Shown piece after piece: positions 7,944 to 17,228 of a DNA stretch of 64,000 nt. A model generated the notes under the pieces. That model did not search any database, had not been told where the DNA came from, and saw nothing but the letters and a program-made list of their open reading frames with translations. The position numbers and the translations under genes are program-made. Every line of letters begins with the position of its first letter. Within the stretch, counting starts at the first letter, position 1. The stretch is from Petrimonas sp. IBARAKI (lineage in GTDB: Bacteria; Bacteroidota; Bacteroidia; Bacteroidales; Dysgonomonadaceae). The DNA lies in NCBI GenBank assembly GCA_002356435.2, contig AP018040.2, positions 2,108,001-2,172,000 of the forward strand, in the 5' to 3' direction.

Positions 7944-9008
7944 ATGAACATGCAACGAATCATCAAAAGCACCAACCTGATAAGCGATATCGAAAAAATA
8001 GTGGCGGAAATCAAGCACGATAAACTTTTTGTGCTAACGGACGAACATACGGCGAACCTTTGCCTTCCCCTGCTTGACCCCTGGATTGCTGTTAAGGATG
8101 TAAGCCGGGTTGTAATTCCGGCAAACGACACCAACAAAACGCTCGAAAACCTGGCATACATCTGGAAGCACCTTACCCAAAACGGTGCAACACGACACTC
8201 ATTGTTGATAAACCTTGGGGGTGGAATGGTCACCGATATCGGTGGGTTTGCGGCAGCTACGTTCAAGCGCGGGATCACATACATCAACATCCCCACTACC
8301 TTGTTGGGAGCGGTGGATGCTGCTGTCGGCGGAAAAACAGGAATTAATTTTGAGGGATTCAAAAACGAAATAGGGGCATTTTACCCGGCAGAATGTGTGT
8401 TAATCTCTTCACGCTTCTTTTCCTCGCTCGGCCGTAAAGACATTCTTTCGGGCTTTTCCGAAATGCTCAAGCACGCACTTATCAATTCCGAGGCAGAGTG
8501 GGAAAAGCTGCTGGCTTTTGATGCCGGAGATATTGATTACGAATGGCTTACCGATGCAGTTTTCCGTTCGGTCTCCATCAAGGAAGAGATTGTAAAAAAA
8601 GACCCGTTTGAGCACAATATCCGCAAAGCGTTGAACCTCGGACATACTGTCGGACACGCTTTCGAGAGCTTTGCCCTGGAAACGGAGAGGCCCGTCTTGC
8701 ACGGTTATGCCGTGGCGTGGGGGCTAATCTCGGAGTTGTATCTGTCGCATCGCATATGCGAGTTTCCCAAAGAGGAACTGCAAAAAACCGTTCGTTTTAT
8801 CCACCGGAATTACGGTGCATTTGCCTTGGATTGCGACGATTACGAACACCTCTACAATATTATGACGCACGACAAGAAGAACGCAAATGCCTCTTCAGTC
8901 AACTTCACGCTCCTCGCCGGTATCGGAAAAATACAAATTAACCGAGTTGCCAGTAAAGATTTGATTTTTCAGTCGCTTGATTTTTACCGGGACAGCGTTG
9001 GGTTATGA
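7944..9008 (+). CDS. aroB: 3-dehydroquinate synthase
   Basis: Cyclises DAHP to 3-dehydroquinate, step two of the shikimate pathway, using NAD and a divalent metal. The 354-residue protein has INLGGGMVTDIGGFAAATFKRG, in pieces NLGGGMVTDIGGF and AATFKRG, then PTTLLGAVDAAVGGKTG, and metal-ligand regions FSEMLKHAL and NLGHTVGHAFE. Several starts are possible: TTG 7923 (12 bases after an AAGGAG), ATG 7944 and ATG 7950. ATG 7944 gives normal family length. Its stop overlaps by four bases (ATGA) the start of an acylase remnant, so the two were once a translationally coupled pair. Confidence 0.93.
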   Translation: MNMQRIIKSTNLISDIEKIVAEIKHDKLFVLTDEHTANLCLPLLDPWIAVKDVSRVVIPANDTNKTLENLAYIWKHLTQNGATRHSLLINLGGGMVTDIGGFAAATFKRGITYINIPTTLLGAVDAAVGGKTGINFEGFKNEIGAFYPAECVLISSRFFSSLGRKDILSGFSEMLKHALINSEAEWEKLLAFDAGDIDYEWLTDAVFRSVSIKEEIVKKDPFEHNIRKALNLGHTVGHAFESFALETERPVLHGYAVAWGLISELYLSHRICEFPKEELQKTVRFIHRNYGAFALDCDDYEHLYNIMTHDKKNANASSVNFTLLAGIGKIQINRVASKDLIFQSLDFYRDSVGL

Positions 9009-9175
9009 GAACGATATGCTCTTTACGGTTAATACCTGTTTTCCTGTTGTTTATATACACTCCGTCATGTTCTCAGGAGGGGGGCGAACCCACCCAGATT
9101 GCCTGGGACACCTGGGGAGTTCCGCACATAACGGCAAATTATTTTACTGTTTTCTTTCTCTCTTCCAGTCATTGA
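9005..9175 (+). pseudogene. Remnant (N-terminus) of a penicillin-acylase-family lipoprotein
   Basis: An open frame starting at the ATGA overlap with aroB encodes 56 residues: a hydrophobic leader with a cysteine in the lipobox-like TPSC, then QIAWDTWGVPHITAN. The WDTWGVPHI motif is the signature near the N-terminus of penicillin acylase/Ntn-hydrolase family proteins, which are normally 700-800 residues. Similarity stops near base 9139, and the frame then runs into the 3' end of the MFS gene on the other strand and ends at 9175. The rest of the enzyme, including the catalytic serine, is not in this window. It is best read as a truncated gene left at the edge of the amino-sugar cassette. Confidence 0.72.
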
Positions 9176-10466
9176 TGGTATGCCCATAAAAAGCAAACCA
9201 CACCAAATAGATAAAGCACGGGATCAATACCCAATACCCTGCTCTTAAACCGTGCTGATCTCCTATCGCACCGTAGATCAAGGGTAGTATGGCATTTCCG
9301 CTTAATCCCATAATCAAAAGAGAAGAACCTGTCTTGGTTAATTTTCCCAAGCCATGAATCGACAAGGGCCAGATACCGGCATATATCAATGCGTTAGGAA
9401 ATCCTATTGAGGCTAGGAGCCATATCGAGATGTTTGCTGTATGCCCGAATAGTGAAACGGGTTGGTTAGCAAACACTACCCCTAAAGAAAGAAGAAACCC
9501 CAGTACGGTACAGAATTTTAAAGCGGCTTTTTGCGGAATAAACCGGGGGATAAGCAAGATACCCAGCAAATAACCGATAATTGTACACAGAAGCGTATAA
9601 GAAGGGAAAAACTTCGCATCCAACAAACCGATCCCCATCGAACCGGCATAATTGATGATGGTATCTATTGCCACTACCTGGGTACCTACGTGTAGAAAAA
9701 TCGCAATAGCTCCAAAAACGAGGTAGGGATAATCCAAAAGAGATTTTCTTGGTGTGCCTGCAACCGGCGGTAAATCACTATTCTGCTCTTGAGCTTTATC
9801 CTCTTTCTCTTCTAACTCCGGCAGTACTGAATACCTTATACCGAAACCCACCAATACCAAAAGAACGGCAAGGATGGAATAGGGCATAATTACCCTCCTG
9901 ATGAGTTCCTGAAGAATAATGTTTTTCTCCGTTTCGGAAAGCGCTCCTGACTCAAGTAACGCAAAAGTTCCGTCATCAGTCGATTTGAACACTACCGCTG
10001 CAAAAAGTAAAGGAGCAATAATGCCTGCAGATTTGTTAAAAATGCCCATCACACTCATTCGCTGCGCAGCACTATCTATCGGCCCGACTATGGTGACGTA
10101 AGGGTTTGCTGCCGTTTGAAGGATAGCAAGCCCTGTTCCGAGGCAATACAATCCCACAAGAAAAACCGCATATTGCCGCATAAGTGCTGCCGGGATAAAG
10201 ATAAGGGCACCTAACGACAGGAATAAAAATCCGTACATGATTCCTTTCTTATATCCCGTCCTGTTTAATAATAAACCCGACGGGACGGCCATCACAAAAT
10301 AGGCAATATAAAAGGCAAAAGTGACGAAATAGGACTGAAAGTGTGTCAGTTCAAGGGCAATCTTAAAATAAGGGATAAGGATGGCGTTAACCCATGACAC
10401 CAAGCCGATGACAAAATACATCACGGCCAAAATACCCATCGAGATATAAAAAACTTTTTTGTTCAT
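9144..10466 (-). CDS. FucP/GluP-type sugar MFS transporter
   Basis: A 440-residue inner-membrane sugar:proton symporter of the fucose/glucose-galactose permease branch of the MFS, with about 12 hydrophobic helices. Typical marks are LLLNRTGYKKG after helix 2 and LQTAANPYVTIVGP in the middle of the N-terminal half. ATG 10466 is used because it gives the canonical short start MNKKVFYIS; a longer frame would overlap the upstream gene. It is the last gene of a minus-strand operon with a GH109-like protein (10-base gap) and a NagB-like deaminase. The substrate is likely an amino sugar or its disaccharide. Its 3' end abuts the acylase remnant. Confidence 0.88.
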   Translation of the reverse strand: MNKKVFYISMGILAVMYFVIGLVSWVNAILIPYFKIALELTHFQSYFVTFAFYIAYFVMAVPSGLLLNRTGYKKGIMYGFLFLSLGALIFIPAALMRQYAVFLVGLYCLGTGLAILQTAANPYVTIVGPIDSAAQRMSVMGIFNKSAGIIAPLLFAAVVFKSTDDGTFALLESGALSETEKNIILQELIRRVIMPYSILAVLLVLVGFGIRYSVLPELEEKEDKAQEQNSDLPPVAGTPRKSLLDYPYLVFGAIAIFLHVGTQVVAIDTIINYAGSMGIGLLDAKFFPSYTLLCTIIGYLLGILLIPRFIPQKAALKFCTVLGFLLSLGVVFANQPVSLFGHTANISIWLLASIGFPNALIYAGIWPLSIHGLGKLTKTGSSLLIMGLSGNAILPLIYGAIGDQHGLRAGYWVLIPCFIYLVWFAFYGHTINDWKRERKQ

Positions 10467-10476
10467 AAAGGAAATA

Positions 10477-11928
10477 TTATTTGGTGACAACGCCCGTAGT
10501 TCCTCCATGCTTTAAAGAAATATCATGGGGTTGATTTTTTTTCCATGCTCCATTCGTAAAGTCCGGGATATCGATCGGTGCCGATCGATTGGCGACCGAC
10601 CATTCGCTTAACGGACCTATCACGCTCCACGACGCTGCGTCGTACACATCCATATCGACAGGCAGGCCATTCCTTAAACAATCAATCAATCTCCAATCCA
10701 TCAAAAAGTCCATTCCTCCGTGCCCGCCAATCTCCTTGGCAATATCTTGCATTTTCTTGATGATGGGTGGATTATATCTCCGTTCAATTTCCTTAAATTT
10801 ATCTTCAGACAGCCACTCTTTGTGGTCTCCAGCCATGGATAGGCGGGGAGGAAGAGGATATTTCTGCGCTGTTGCTTTTGTCCCGCTTATGGTATGTAAT
10901 CGTGAATAAGGGCGAGGCGTGGTGATATCGTGCTGAATAAGGATTGTTTGCCCTTTGATTGTTTTGATGATCGAGCTATTCATGTTCCCTCGGAATGAGG
11001 CTCCTTCAAACTGCTTAAAATAATCTTCCTTCAGGGATAGTTCTTGGGAATATTGATTCATCAAAAAATCATCGGATGACATCGACACCATATATTCCAT
11101 CCGGTTCCCCCGATTGATATTCATGATTTGAGCCACGGGCCCTAATCCATGTGTAGGGTAGAGATTTCCGTTTCTTCTCATGTTTTCCTTAAGCCTCCAG
11201 CTTCTTCCGGGCTTTCCCCTGAAGAATAAGCTCTCCCCTATTTCATGAATATATCCTCCCTCCGCATGCACTATTTCTCCAAAAAAACCATTGCGTGCGA
11301 GATTCAAAGTCAGTAATTCAAAAAAATCGTAACAACAGTTCTCCAGAATCACACAATGTTTTTTGGTTTCCTCTGAAGTTTCTACTAATTGCCAACAATC
11401 CTCTACTGTGGTTGCGACTGGGATTTCCAGTGCCACGTGCTTGCCTTGCCTCATGGAATATACCCCAATGGGTGCATGCCATTCCCAGGGGGCGGCAACA
11501 TATACAAGATCAATATCATCTCTCCGGCACATCTCCATCCAGCTATCTTCTTTTCCCGAATAAACAAGGGCCGGATGTCCAGGTGTTTGAATACGCGCTT
11601 TGGCTTTCTCCGCATGCTCGGAAAGTTCATCGCAAATGGCCACAATTTTAACTCCGTCAATGCGGCTGATTCTTTCTACGGCCGCACTTCCCCTGTTCCC
11701 CACGCCTACAAACCCCACTCTTACTGTTTCCAGTTTGGGTGCAGTATACCCGCACATATTAAATTTTTGCGAATGTTTTTTATAGGCTTCACGGTATATT
11801 TTTTCTAAAGACTTGCTCGACTGTTGTTTCTCCGCAGGTATTTCACGGCTTATCCCTTTGGTCGGCAGCATGGCAGATACAGTTGCAACTCCTGCCGCTT
11901 TAAGGAAATTTCTTCTATTGATTTGCAT
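10477..11928 (-). CDS. Gfo/Idh/MocA oxidoreductase, GH109 (alpha-N-acetylgalactosaminidase)-like
   Basis: A 483-residue exported NAD-dependent protein. It begins with a twin-arginine signal (NRRNFLKAAG), so it is folded with its cofactor before export. The Rossmann motif VGFVGVGNRG is at residues 71-80, and the cofactor-domain landmarks APWEWHAP and VALEIP follow. The N-terminal layout, with NMCGYTAPKLETVRVGF before the Rossmann fold, is like GH109 enzymes, which remove alpha-linked GalNAc by an oxidation-elimination mechanism with NAD. ATG 11928 gives the Tat signal; the longer frame does not. The neighbours (deaminase, sugar symporter) fit amino-sugar release and uptake. Exact glycosidic specificity is inferred. 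Confidence 0.82.
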   Translation of the reverse strand: MQINRRNFLKAAGVATVSAMLPTKGISREIPAEKQQSSKSLEKIYREAYKKHSQKFNMCGYTAPKLETVRVGFVGVGNRGSAAVERISRIDGVKIVAICDELSEHAEKAKARIQTPGHPALVYSGKEDSWMEMCRRDDIDLVYVAAPWEWHAPIGVYSMRQGKHVALEIPVATTVEDCWQLVETSEETKKHCVILENCCYDFFELLTLNLARNGFFGEIVHAEGGYIHEIGESLFFRGKPGRSWRLKENMRRNGNLYPTHGLGPVAQIMNINRGNRMEYMVSMSSDDFLMNQYSQELSLKEDYFKQFEGASFRGNMNSSIIKTIKGQTILIQHDITTPRPYSRLHTISGTKATAQKYPLPPRLSMAGDHKEWLSEDKFKEIERRYNPPIIKKMQDIAKEIGGHGGMDFLMDWRLIDCLRNGLPVDMDVYDAASWSVIGPLSEWSVANRSAPIDIPDFTNGAWKKNQPHDISLKHGGTTGVVTK

Positions 11929-11942
11929 GGAGAAATCTATTT

Positions 11943-12713
11943 TTATTTTAATTGAGAGGCGGAGTTTCCATCCAAAAACAGTACTGTATAAGGATGCCTC
12001 CTTAAAATCGTCGCCGGGCATGCCGTCGTTATTTCCGCATTCAGTGTATTGTAAACAGCATTGGCTTTTCGCTTATCCGGCACCATACAACTGATTACGT
12101 TACAACGCATGATGGCAGGAATTGTCAGGCTAACAGCTTCTCTAGGTACCTCTTCGAGAGTAGAGAACCATCCCTCTCCCAATTGCTGCCGGCGTGAGAT
12201 ATCATCCAACTGCACTATTTTCACCAATTGCGGATCGTTGAAATCGGCAACTTCGGGATCATTAAAGGCGATATGCCCATTCTCCCCAATACCTATGCAT
12301 GCTACATCAATCTTGGCAGCTTTCAACAGTTCTTCATAGCGGGCTATTTCACGTTCAATATCCTTGGCATCGCCATGAATGTAATTAACCTGATATGGTT
12401 TTACTTCATCGAGGATTCTTTCTTTCAGGTATTTTCGGAAACTGGCCGGATGGGTTTCGGGCAAATCCCTATACTCATCCAAATGGAATACGGTAATTTT
12501 ACTCCAATCGACGGGGAGCGTTTTTATTGCCTCGATAAAGGCAAATTGCGATGCGCCGGTGGCTAAGATCAGATTAGCATGCCCCTTGGCCCGAATAGCG
12601 TAATTCAAATGTTTGGCCACAAAGTCCGCGCTGCCTTTTCCGGCAGAAGCCTCGTCCGTAAAAATACGAACCGTAAGATTTTCTTTCTTGAATTGTTTAA
12701 TTTCAGTTGTCAT
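11943..12713 (-). CDS. Glucosamine/galactosamine-6-phosphate deaminase (NagB-like)
   Basis: A 256-residue cytosolic aldose-ketose isomerase/deaminase that converts an amino-sugar 6-phosphate to a ketose phosphate plus ammonia. Visible family motifs are VFHLDEYRDLPETHPAS, CIGIGENGHIAFNDP and the lysine-containing end of the active site region. The catalytic loop reads GENGHIAFND where classical NagB has D-GHIAFNEP, so it belongs to a divergent branch. It is the promoter-proximal gene of the cassette, 14 bases before the GH109-like gene. No kinase or N-acetyl deacetylase is in the cassette, so those steps must be encoded elsewhere. GalN versus GlcN specificity is open; GH109 context favours GalN. 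Confidence 0.85.
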   Translation of the reverse strand: MTTEIKQFKKENLTVRIFTDEASAGKGSADFVAKHLNYAIRAKGHANLILATGASQFAFIEAIKTLPVDWSKITVFHLDEYRDLPETHPASFRKYLKERILDEVKPYQVNYIHGDAKDIEREIARYEELLKAAKIDVACIGIGENGHIAFNDPEVADFNDPQLVKIVQLDDISRRQQLGEGWFSTLEEVPREAVSLTIPAIMRCNVISCMVPDKRKANAVYNTLNAEITTACPATILRRHPYTVLFLDGNSASQLK

Positions 12714-12816
12714 TTCTTATCTTAATTATAAAGTTTCATCAATAAACATTTTCATCTGCTTCAAGATAAATACCCTTTTCCGGTTTTTCCCATGAACCTT
12801 ATCCGTATTCTGGTGT

Positions 12817-12842
12817 AACCGGTTTATCTTTTAGCAAAGATA
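12817..12842 (-). promoter_or_regulatory. Promoter and possible operator of the amino-sugar operon
   Basis: Read on the minus strand, TATCTTTG (12835-12842) is an exact -7 element, giving a leader of about 110 bases to the NagB-like gene. An eight-base palindrome AACCGGTT at 12817-12824 lies just after the expected start of transcription and could bind the divergent XylR-type regulator. The rest of the 289-base divergent region is AT-rich without a feature I can name. Confidence 0.5.
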
Positions 12843-13002
12843 GTCTCCGTTACAACATCTTATGATATAATTAACGAATCCAATGTGGCTTATCACGAAT
12901 ATATTCATAGAAATAATCACAATTATGGAACATTCTACGGTTTCTAGTGTTACTATGAGAACGTTGATTTAAATTCGGGTAAATAAATTCCAACAATAAG
13001 CA

Positions 13003-14184
13003 ATGATTAAAATACTTGTCCTTATAGATTCTGCCACTGAGTTTAGCCGTCGTTTTCTGTCCGGGCTGGTTCGTTATGCCCATGAAAACGGCCCTTGGAT
13101 ATTTTACCGGTTGCCTCTGTATTATAAAATGTTGTACGGTGAAGAGGGGGTCTTAGAGCAAATTAAAGAATGGGGGATCGATGCGGTTATTGTTCAATGG
13201 GAATACCGTGAAATTAAATTTTTAAAAAAACTGGATATTCCTGTATTTCTTCAAAACTATGAAGATAATGCCGATTGGTTTTCAAAAATTTCCGGTGATT
13301 ATATGGAAGTGGGTGCGATCGCCGCTAATTTTTTTGCCCAAAAAAGGTTTAAGAATTTTGCTTTTTATGGCAATAAAAATTTTTTGTGGTCAAAAGGCAG
13401 AGCGGAGGGGTACCGTATCGAAGTAGAAAAATTAGGAGGAAACTATTACTATTTTGAATCGGAATATCTAACCAACAGTCAATGGAGCCGAAGTCACATA
13501 AAATTAAATAAATGGTTATCTTCCCTTCCAAAGCCGGTTGCCGTTTTTGCTTGTGACGACTATTTTGCTCTGCAGGTGGCCGAAATGTGTAAAATAAACC
13601 ATATCGACATCCCGAATGAAATATCTTTACTGGGTGTAGATAATGACGAGCTTATCTGTAACTTATCCTATCCGTCCATCTCATCCATAGTGACCGATGA
13701 CGAAAATATCGGATATGTTGCTGGCAAGAAACTTCATAAACTGATTATAAACAAAAAAAATATTCCTTTCAACATCATCAAGAAGCCAATACGTATTGAA
13801 CAACGGCAATCTACAGAAAAATACAATATTGCAAACAAATATATCTTAAAGATAATTGAACATCTTGAAAAAAATTTCGCTTCTGATCTCTCCATCGATG
13901 AACTGACACAAATGGTTCCGCTGGGCCGAAGAAGCCTTGAAAAAAAGTTCAAAGAAGCCATGGGCACCTCCATTTATCAATTTATAATAGACAAGAAAAT
14001 AGAATTTTTCTCTTATAAATTATTGACAACTCAGGAAAGCTCGTTGGATATCGCTATTGAGGCCGGGTTTAACGATGTGAGAAATGCGTATCGGATTTTC
14101 AAAAAGAACACCGGGCATAGTCCTTCTGGTTTCCGTAAAAAATTCTCGACACGGGATAAGCCGCCCCTTTCTCCGACAGATTAA
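13003..14184 (+). CDS. XylR-type transcriptional regulator (LacI-like sensor plus AraC DNA-binding domain)
   Basis: A 393-residue regulator. Residues 1 to about 270 form a periplasmic-binding-protein-like sugar sensor (ILVLIDSATEFSRRFL, VAVFACDDYFALQVAE, ISLLGVDNDELIC). Residues about 285-385 are an AraC/XylS double helix-turn-helix (LSIDELTQMVPLGRRSLEKKF and LDIAIEAGFNDVRNAYRIFK, each shown in part). It is transcribed away from the amino-sugar operon and is the natural candidate regulator for it. Base composition is more AT-rich than flanking housekeeping genes. It lies at the right-hand end of the segment that interrupts the aroB-acylase arrangement. Confidence 0.87.
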   Translation: MIKILVLIDSATEFSRRFLSGLVRYAHENGPWIFYRLPLYYKMLYGEEGVLEQIKEWGIDAVIVQWEYREIKFLKKLDIPVFLQNYEDNADWFSKISGDYMEVGAIAANFFAQKRFKNFAFYGNKNFLWSKGRAEGYRIEVEKLGGNYYYFESEYLTNSQWSRSHIKLNKWLSSLPKPVAVFACDDYFALQVAEMCKINHIDIPNEISLLGVDNDELICNLSYPSISSIVTDDENIGYVAGKKLHKLIINKKNIPFNIIKKPIRIEQRQSTEKYNIANKYILKIIEHLEKNFASDLSIDELTQMVPLGRRSLEKKFKEAMGTSIYQFIIDKKIEFFSYKLLTTQESSLDIAIEAGFNDVRNAYRIFKKNTGHSPSGFRKKFSTRDKPPLSPTD

Positions 14185-14211
14185 TCGAATATCAATAAGG
14201 TTTTCAATTAT

Positions 14212-14811
14212 TTAACGAAGGAGTTTGTTTATTTTCTCAATATAATCGAGCAACTCTTCCCTACCCAATTTTTTTTCGGAGGAGGTAACAAAGACGGGTG
14301 GAAGTTCTTCCCACCTTTCCAGCAATTTCTGTTTGTAAGCATCCACGTTTTGCTGCAGGCGAACGGGTCCCTGCTTATCGCCTTTGGTAAAAACAATGCC
14401 GAAGGGAACGCCGTTTTCGCCCAGCCATTCCATAAACTCCAAATCTATTTTCTGAGGCTCGTGGCGGCTGTCCACCAATACAAAAAGTGAGGTCAGCGCT
14501 TCACGTTCCAGCACGTAATCTTCGATTATCTGTTGCAACCGATCCCGGTTTTCCTTTCCACGTCGGGCATAGCCGTATCCCGGTAAATCTACCAGATACC
14601 ATTCTCCGTTAATCAGAAAATGGTTGATCAGCATCGTTTTTCCAGGTGTGGATGAGGTCATGGCCAATCCTTTCCGGTTGGTCAGCATATTGATAAGCGA
14701 TGATTTTCCAACATTGGAACGTCCGATAAAAGCATATTCAGGCTTTCCGTCCTGCGGACACTTCAGGTAATCGGTGTTACTGATGATAAATTCGGCAGAT
14801 TTGATAAGCAT
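14212..14811 (-). CDS. engB: Ribosome biogenesis GTPase YsxC/EngB
   Basis: A 199-residue TRAFAC-class GTPase needed for 50S subunit assembly. All G motifs are present: GRSNVGKSS (G1, near residue 30), T in SSTPGKT (G2), DLPGYG (G3), TKGDK (G4) and TSSEK (G5). Length is normal. It follows the sodium symporter gene by four bases on the same strand, and the two may share the HAD-phosphatase promoter upstream. Confidence 0.95.
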   Translation of the reverse strand: MLIKSAEFIISNTDYLKCPQDGKPEYAFIGRSNVGKSSLINMLTNRKGLAMTSSTPGKTMLINHFLINGEWYLVDLPGYGYARRGKENRDRLQQIIEDYVLEREALTSLFVLVDSRHEPQKIDLEFMEWLGENGVPFGIVFTKGDKQGPVRLQQNVDAYKQKLLERWEELPPVFVTSSEKKLGREELLDYIEKINKLLR

Positions 14812-14815
14812 AGGG

Positions 14816-16294
14816 TTACGGGTTGAGGGTTAAAGGTTTATAGTTGTTTAACGACAATATCCAAAGGCCGGTTCCGGTAAGTGCAGCATTGACAAGCAAG
14901 AGTTCATAACCCACCTGGTAGCCCAAAACCTGTTTCATCACGGTTTCAAAAACAAAACAGATAACCGGTGCAGCGACGGCAATGTACGGCACCCATTTGT
15001 CGACAGGCTTTACCCGGGTATACAATCCGCAGAAATACAATCCGAGCAGCGGGCCGTAGGTATAAGAGGCCAGTTTATAAATCGCAGTGATGATGCTGTC
15101 GGAACCGATGGCCTCTATCAGCAGGATAATAAGAACAAAAATAACGCTTATAACCAGATGTACCCGGCGGCGTGTTGCTACGTTCTTACGCTCCGTATCG
15201 GGATTGTCGGTCTTTTTCATCTCCAGGATATCTACGCAAAACGATGTAGTGAGTGCTGTCAGCGCTGAGTCGGCACTTGAAAAGGCAGCCGCCACAATCC
15301 CCGTTATGAAAATTCCCAATACCACTTGTCCCAGGTGCTGACTGGCAATGACCGGAAGAATATTGTCGGACACTTCGGGAAGTACAATTCCGTTTTGCTG
15401 CGTATAAATAAGAAGCAAAACACCCAGCGACAAGAACAACAGGTTGATCGGGGCAAAAGCAAGGCCATAGGAGACCACATTTTTCTGGGCATCTTTCAGG
15501 TTCTTTATCGTCAGGTTCTTCTGCATCTGGTCCTGATCCAACCCCGTCATCACAATGGTAATAAACATCCCGCTGAAAAATTGTTTGAAGAAATTTTGCG
15601 TACTTGCCCAATCGTCAAACACGAAAATACGCGCATGCGGACTCTCGCTTATTGCCCGGAATGTGTCGCCCCAACTAAAATCAAGGCGTGCCATTACCTG
15701 CCAGATGATCAGCACCAGGGCAGTCAGAAAAAGCAGGGTCTGAACCCAATCCGTCCATATGATGGTTTTGATGCCGCTTTTATGGCTGTACAGCCATATA
15801 ATGAGAATAATCCCGACAACCGTTACAACAAAGGGAACACCCCAGGCATCAAAAACCAACGACTGAAGAATAAACGCGACCAGGTATAGCCGGGCGGCTG
15901 CACCCACAATTTTAGAAAGCAGGAAAAACCACGCCCCGGTTTTATAGGATCGTTGTCCGTAACGCTGTTCAAGATAACCGTATATGGTTGTCAGGTTCAG
16001 CCTGTAATACAACGGTAAAAGTACGTAGGCAATGACCAGATATCCAAAAAAGAATCCCAGTACCATCTGCATATAGGTCATATCGAGGTTACGGACCATT
16101 CCCGGGACAGATACAAACGTTACACCCGAAATAGACGTTCCGATCATAGCGAACGCCACAATGTACCATTTGGATGATTTGTTGGCACGGAAAAAAGCAT
16201 CGTTGTCCGACCCCTTCCGGCTAGTGAGGTGGGAAATGAACATCAGCAACAGGAAATAGACGGCTATAACGATAAGAATAAAGCTGCTTTGCAT
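14816..16294 (-). CDS. Sodium:solute symporter
   Basis: A 492-residue SSS-family transporter with about 13 hydrophobic helices and no fused kinase. Supporting motifs are the N-terminal [14 protein letters not shown] region and the sodium-site region [18 protein letters not shown] (given as [14 protein letters not shown]). The substrate is not evident; members of this branch in Bacteroidota are often next to sialic acid or amino-sugar genes, but here the neighbours are engB (four bases downstream) and a HAD phosphatase (63 bases upstream), which say little. Confidence 0.9.
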   Translation of the reverse strand: MQSSFILIVIAVYFLLLMFISHLTSRKGSDNDAFFRANKSSKWYIVAFAMIGTSISGVTFVSVPGMVRNLDMTYMQMVLGFFFGYLVIAYVLLPLYYRLNLTTIYGYLEQRYGQRSYKTGAWFFLLSKIVGAAARLYLVAFILQSLVFDAWGVPFVVTVVGIILIIWLYSHKSGIKTIIWTDWVQTLLFLTALVLIIWQVMARLDFSWGDTFRAISESPHARIFVFDDWASTQNFFKQFFSGMFITIVMTGLDQDQMQKNLTIKNLKDAQKNVVSYGLAFAPINLLFLSLGVLLLIYTQQNGIVLPEVSDNILPVIASQHLGQVVLGIFITGIVAAAFSSADSALTALTTSFCVDILEMKKTDNPDTERKNVATRRRVHLVISVIFVLIILLIEAIGSDSIITAIYKLASYTYGPLLGLYFCGLYTRVKPVDKWVPYIAVAAPVICFVFETVMKQVLGYQVGYELLLVNAALTGTGLWILSLNNYKPLTLNP

Positions 16295-16357
16295 ATTTTT
16301 TAGAATAAAGAATAAAAGAGCTCAAAACACATACCTGTACCCCAGAACAAGGACAAA

Positions 16358-16990
16358 CTATATATTTAAAAAGAATTCGACAAGCTGTGGAAACGAATCG
16401 AATGTGTAGGTATACTTGTCTGTTTTCCCAAATCCGTAAGTCACAAACACAAACGGCACATCGGCCTCTGAAGAAGCTTTGCTGTCCGAATCGGTATCAC
16501 CTATATACAAAGGAAATTGCAGGTTATTCCGTTCCTTGAGTAGTTTCATATTAAACGACTTGGGTTTCAGGTTTTCTCCATGCTCCATATAATCGGTAAA
16601 GAGGTGTGCAGTTCCGGTGTGCTTCATAAAGTTTACCAAGCCTCCTTTCTCACAGTTGCTGAGCAGAAATAACGGATATTTTTTCGATAATTTCTCCAAT
16701 CCCTCATAAACACCTTCGTAAATATGCGGTTTCATAACGGGGACCAGCAAATGGTATTGCCGGACAACCTCGTCAAACAACTCATCCTGAGCCGCTCTTG
16801 ACGCACTGGGGAGAACAGCGTCGAGCATGACACGCGCTTCTTTTCCCATAAGGCCCAGTAGGTCGTCACGGGTAACCCGTGAACGATAACCATTTATTTC
16901 CAATCCCTTATTCCAGACAATGACGTAAGAATCAACATTGTCCCAAAGGGTTCCGTCCATATCAAAAATTAAACTGTCGGGGTTTGTCAT
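16358..16990 (-). CDS. HAD-superfamily phosphatase (phosphoglycolate phosphatase-like)
   Basis: A 210-residue cytosolic HAD hydrolase. Motif I is FDMDGTLWDN at residues 9-18, motif II is in LLSNCEKGG, a lysine lies in LKPKSFN, and the acidic motif IV is IGDTDSDSKAS. The alpha-helical cap inserted after motif I puts it in subfamily IA, like Gph and beta-phosphoglucomutase. The phosphorylated substrate is unknown. It appears to be the first gene of a minus-strand unit with the symporter and engB. Confidence 0.87.
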   Translation of the reverse strand: MTNPDSLIFDMDGTLWDNVDSYVIVWNKGLEINGYRSRVTRDDLLGLMGKEARVMLDAVLPSASRAAQDELFDEVVRQYHLLVPVMKPHIYEGVYEGLEKLSKKYPLFLLSNCEKGGLVNFMKHTGTAHLFTDYMEHGENLKPKSFNMKLLKERNNLQFPLYIGDTDSDSKASSEADVPFVFVTYGFGKTDKYTYTFDSFPQLVEFFLNI

Positions 16991-17022
16991 ACATTGAATA
17001 GTTGTTATCCGGCTTCATCTTA

Positions 17023-17038
17023 CCTGCCAGCCGGCAGG
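17023..17038. repeat. GC-rich inverted repeat in the leader of the HAD phosphatase gene
   Basis: CCTGCC and GGCAGG face each other with a four-base spacer, in an otherwise AT-rich leader. It lies about 33 bases before the minus-strand start codon and would form a hairpin in the mRNA. It may be a dispersed palindrome of the genome; no second copy is in this window. Confidence 0.35.
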
Positions 17039-17134
17039 CCGATTCATTTCAGCAGCAATAGTCTTAACAAAACAACGGGTACCTGTTGAATAAAGGCATC
17101 CTGTAAGCCGGAAAACTTTTTTGTTTGTAAGCTG

Positions 17135-17165
17135 CAAAAGTACTCAACAATGCCCGAAAGGGCAA
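17135..17165 (-). promoter_or_regulatory. Promoter of the HAD phosphatase-symporter-engB unit
   Basis: On the minus strand: TTG, 20 bases, TACTTTTG. Spacing and sequence match the Bacteroidota consensus. The predicted leader is about 140 bases. The -33 region overlaps a GCCC-GAAA-GGGC hairpin at 17152-17163. Confidence 0.65.
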
Positions 17166-17205
17166 ATAAATAATCATTAAAATACCGGAGAAACAGTTTT
17201 TATCT

Positions 17206-17213
17206 TATTTTTG
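17206..17213 (+). promoter_or_regulatory. -7 element of the lipid kinase gene
   Basis: TATTTTTG, 15 bases before ATG 17229. It fits a very short leader and argues for ATG 17229 rather than the TTG at 17211, which lies within this element. Confidence 0.55.
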
Positions 17214-17228
17214 TACAAAATACAAGCT

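Noticed and set aside
8977-9189. Plus-strand frame of 70 codons across the aroB end
   Set aside because: It shares bases with the acylase remnant in another frame; the remnant frame has the lipoprotein leader and WGVPHI motif, this one has neither.
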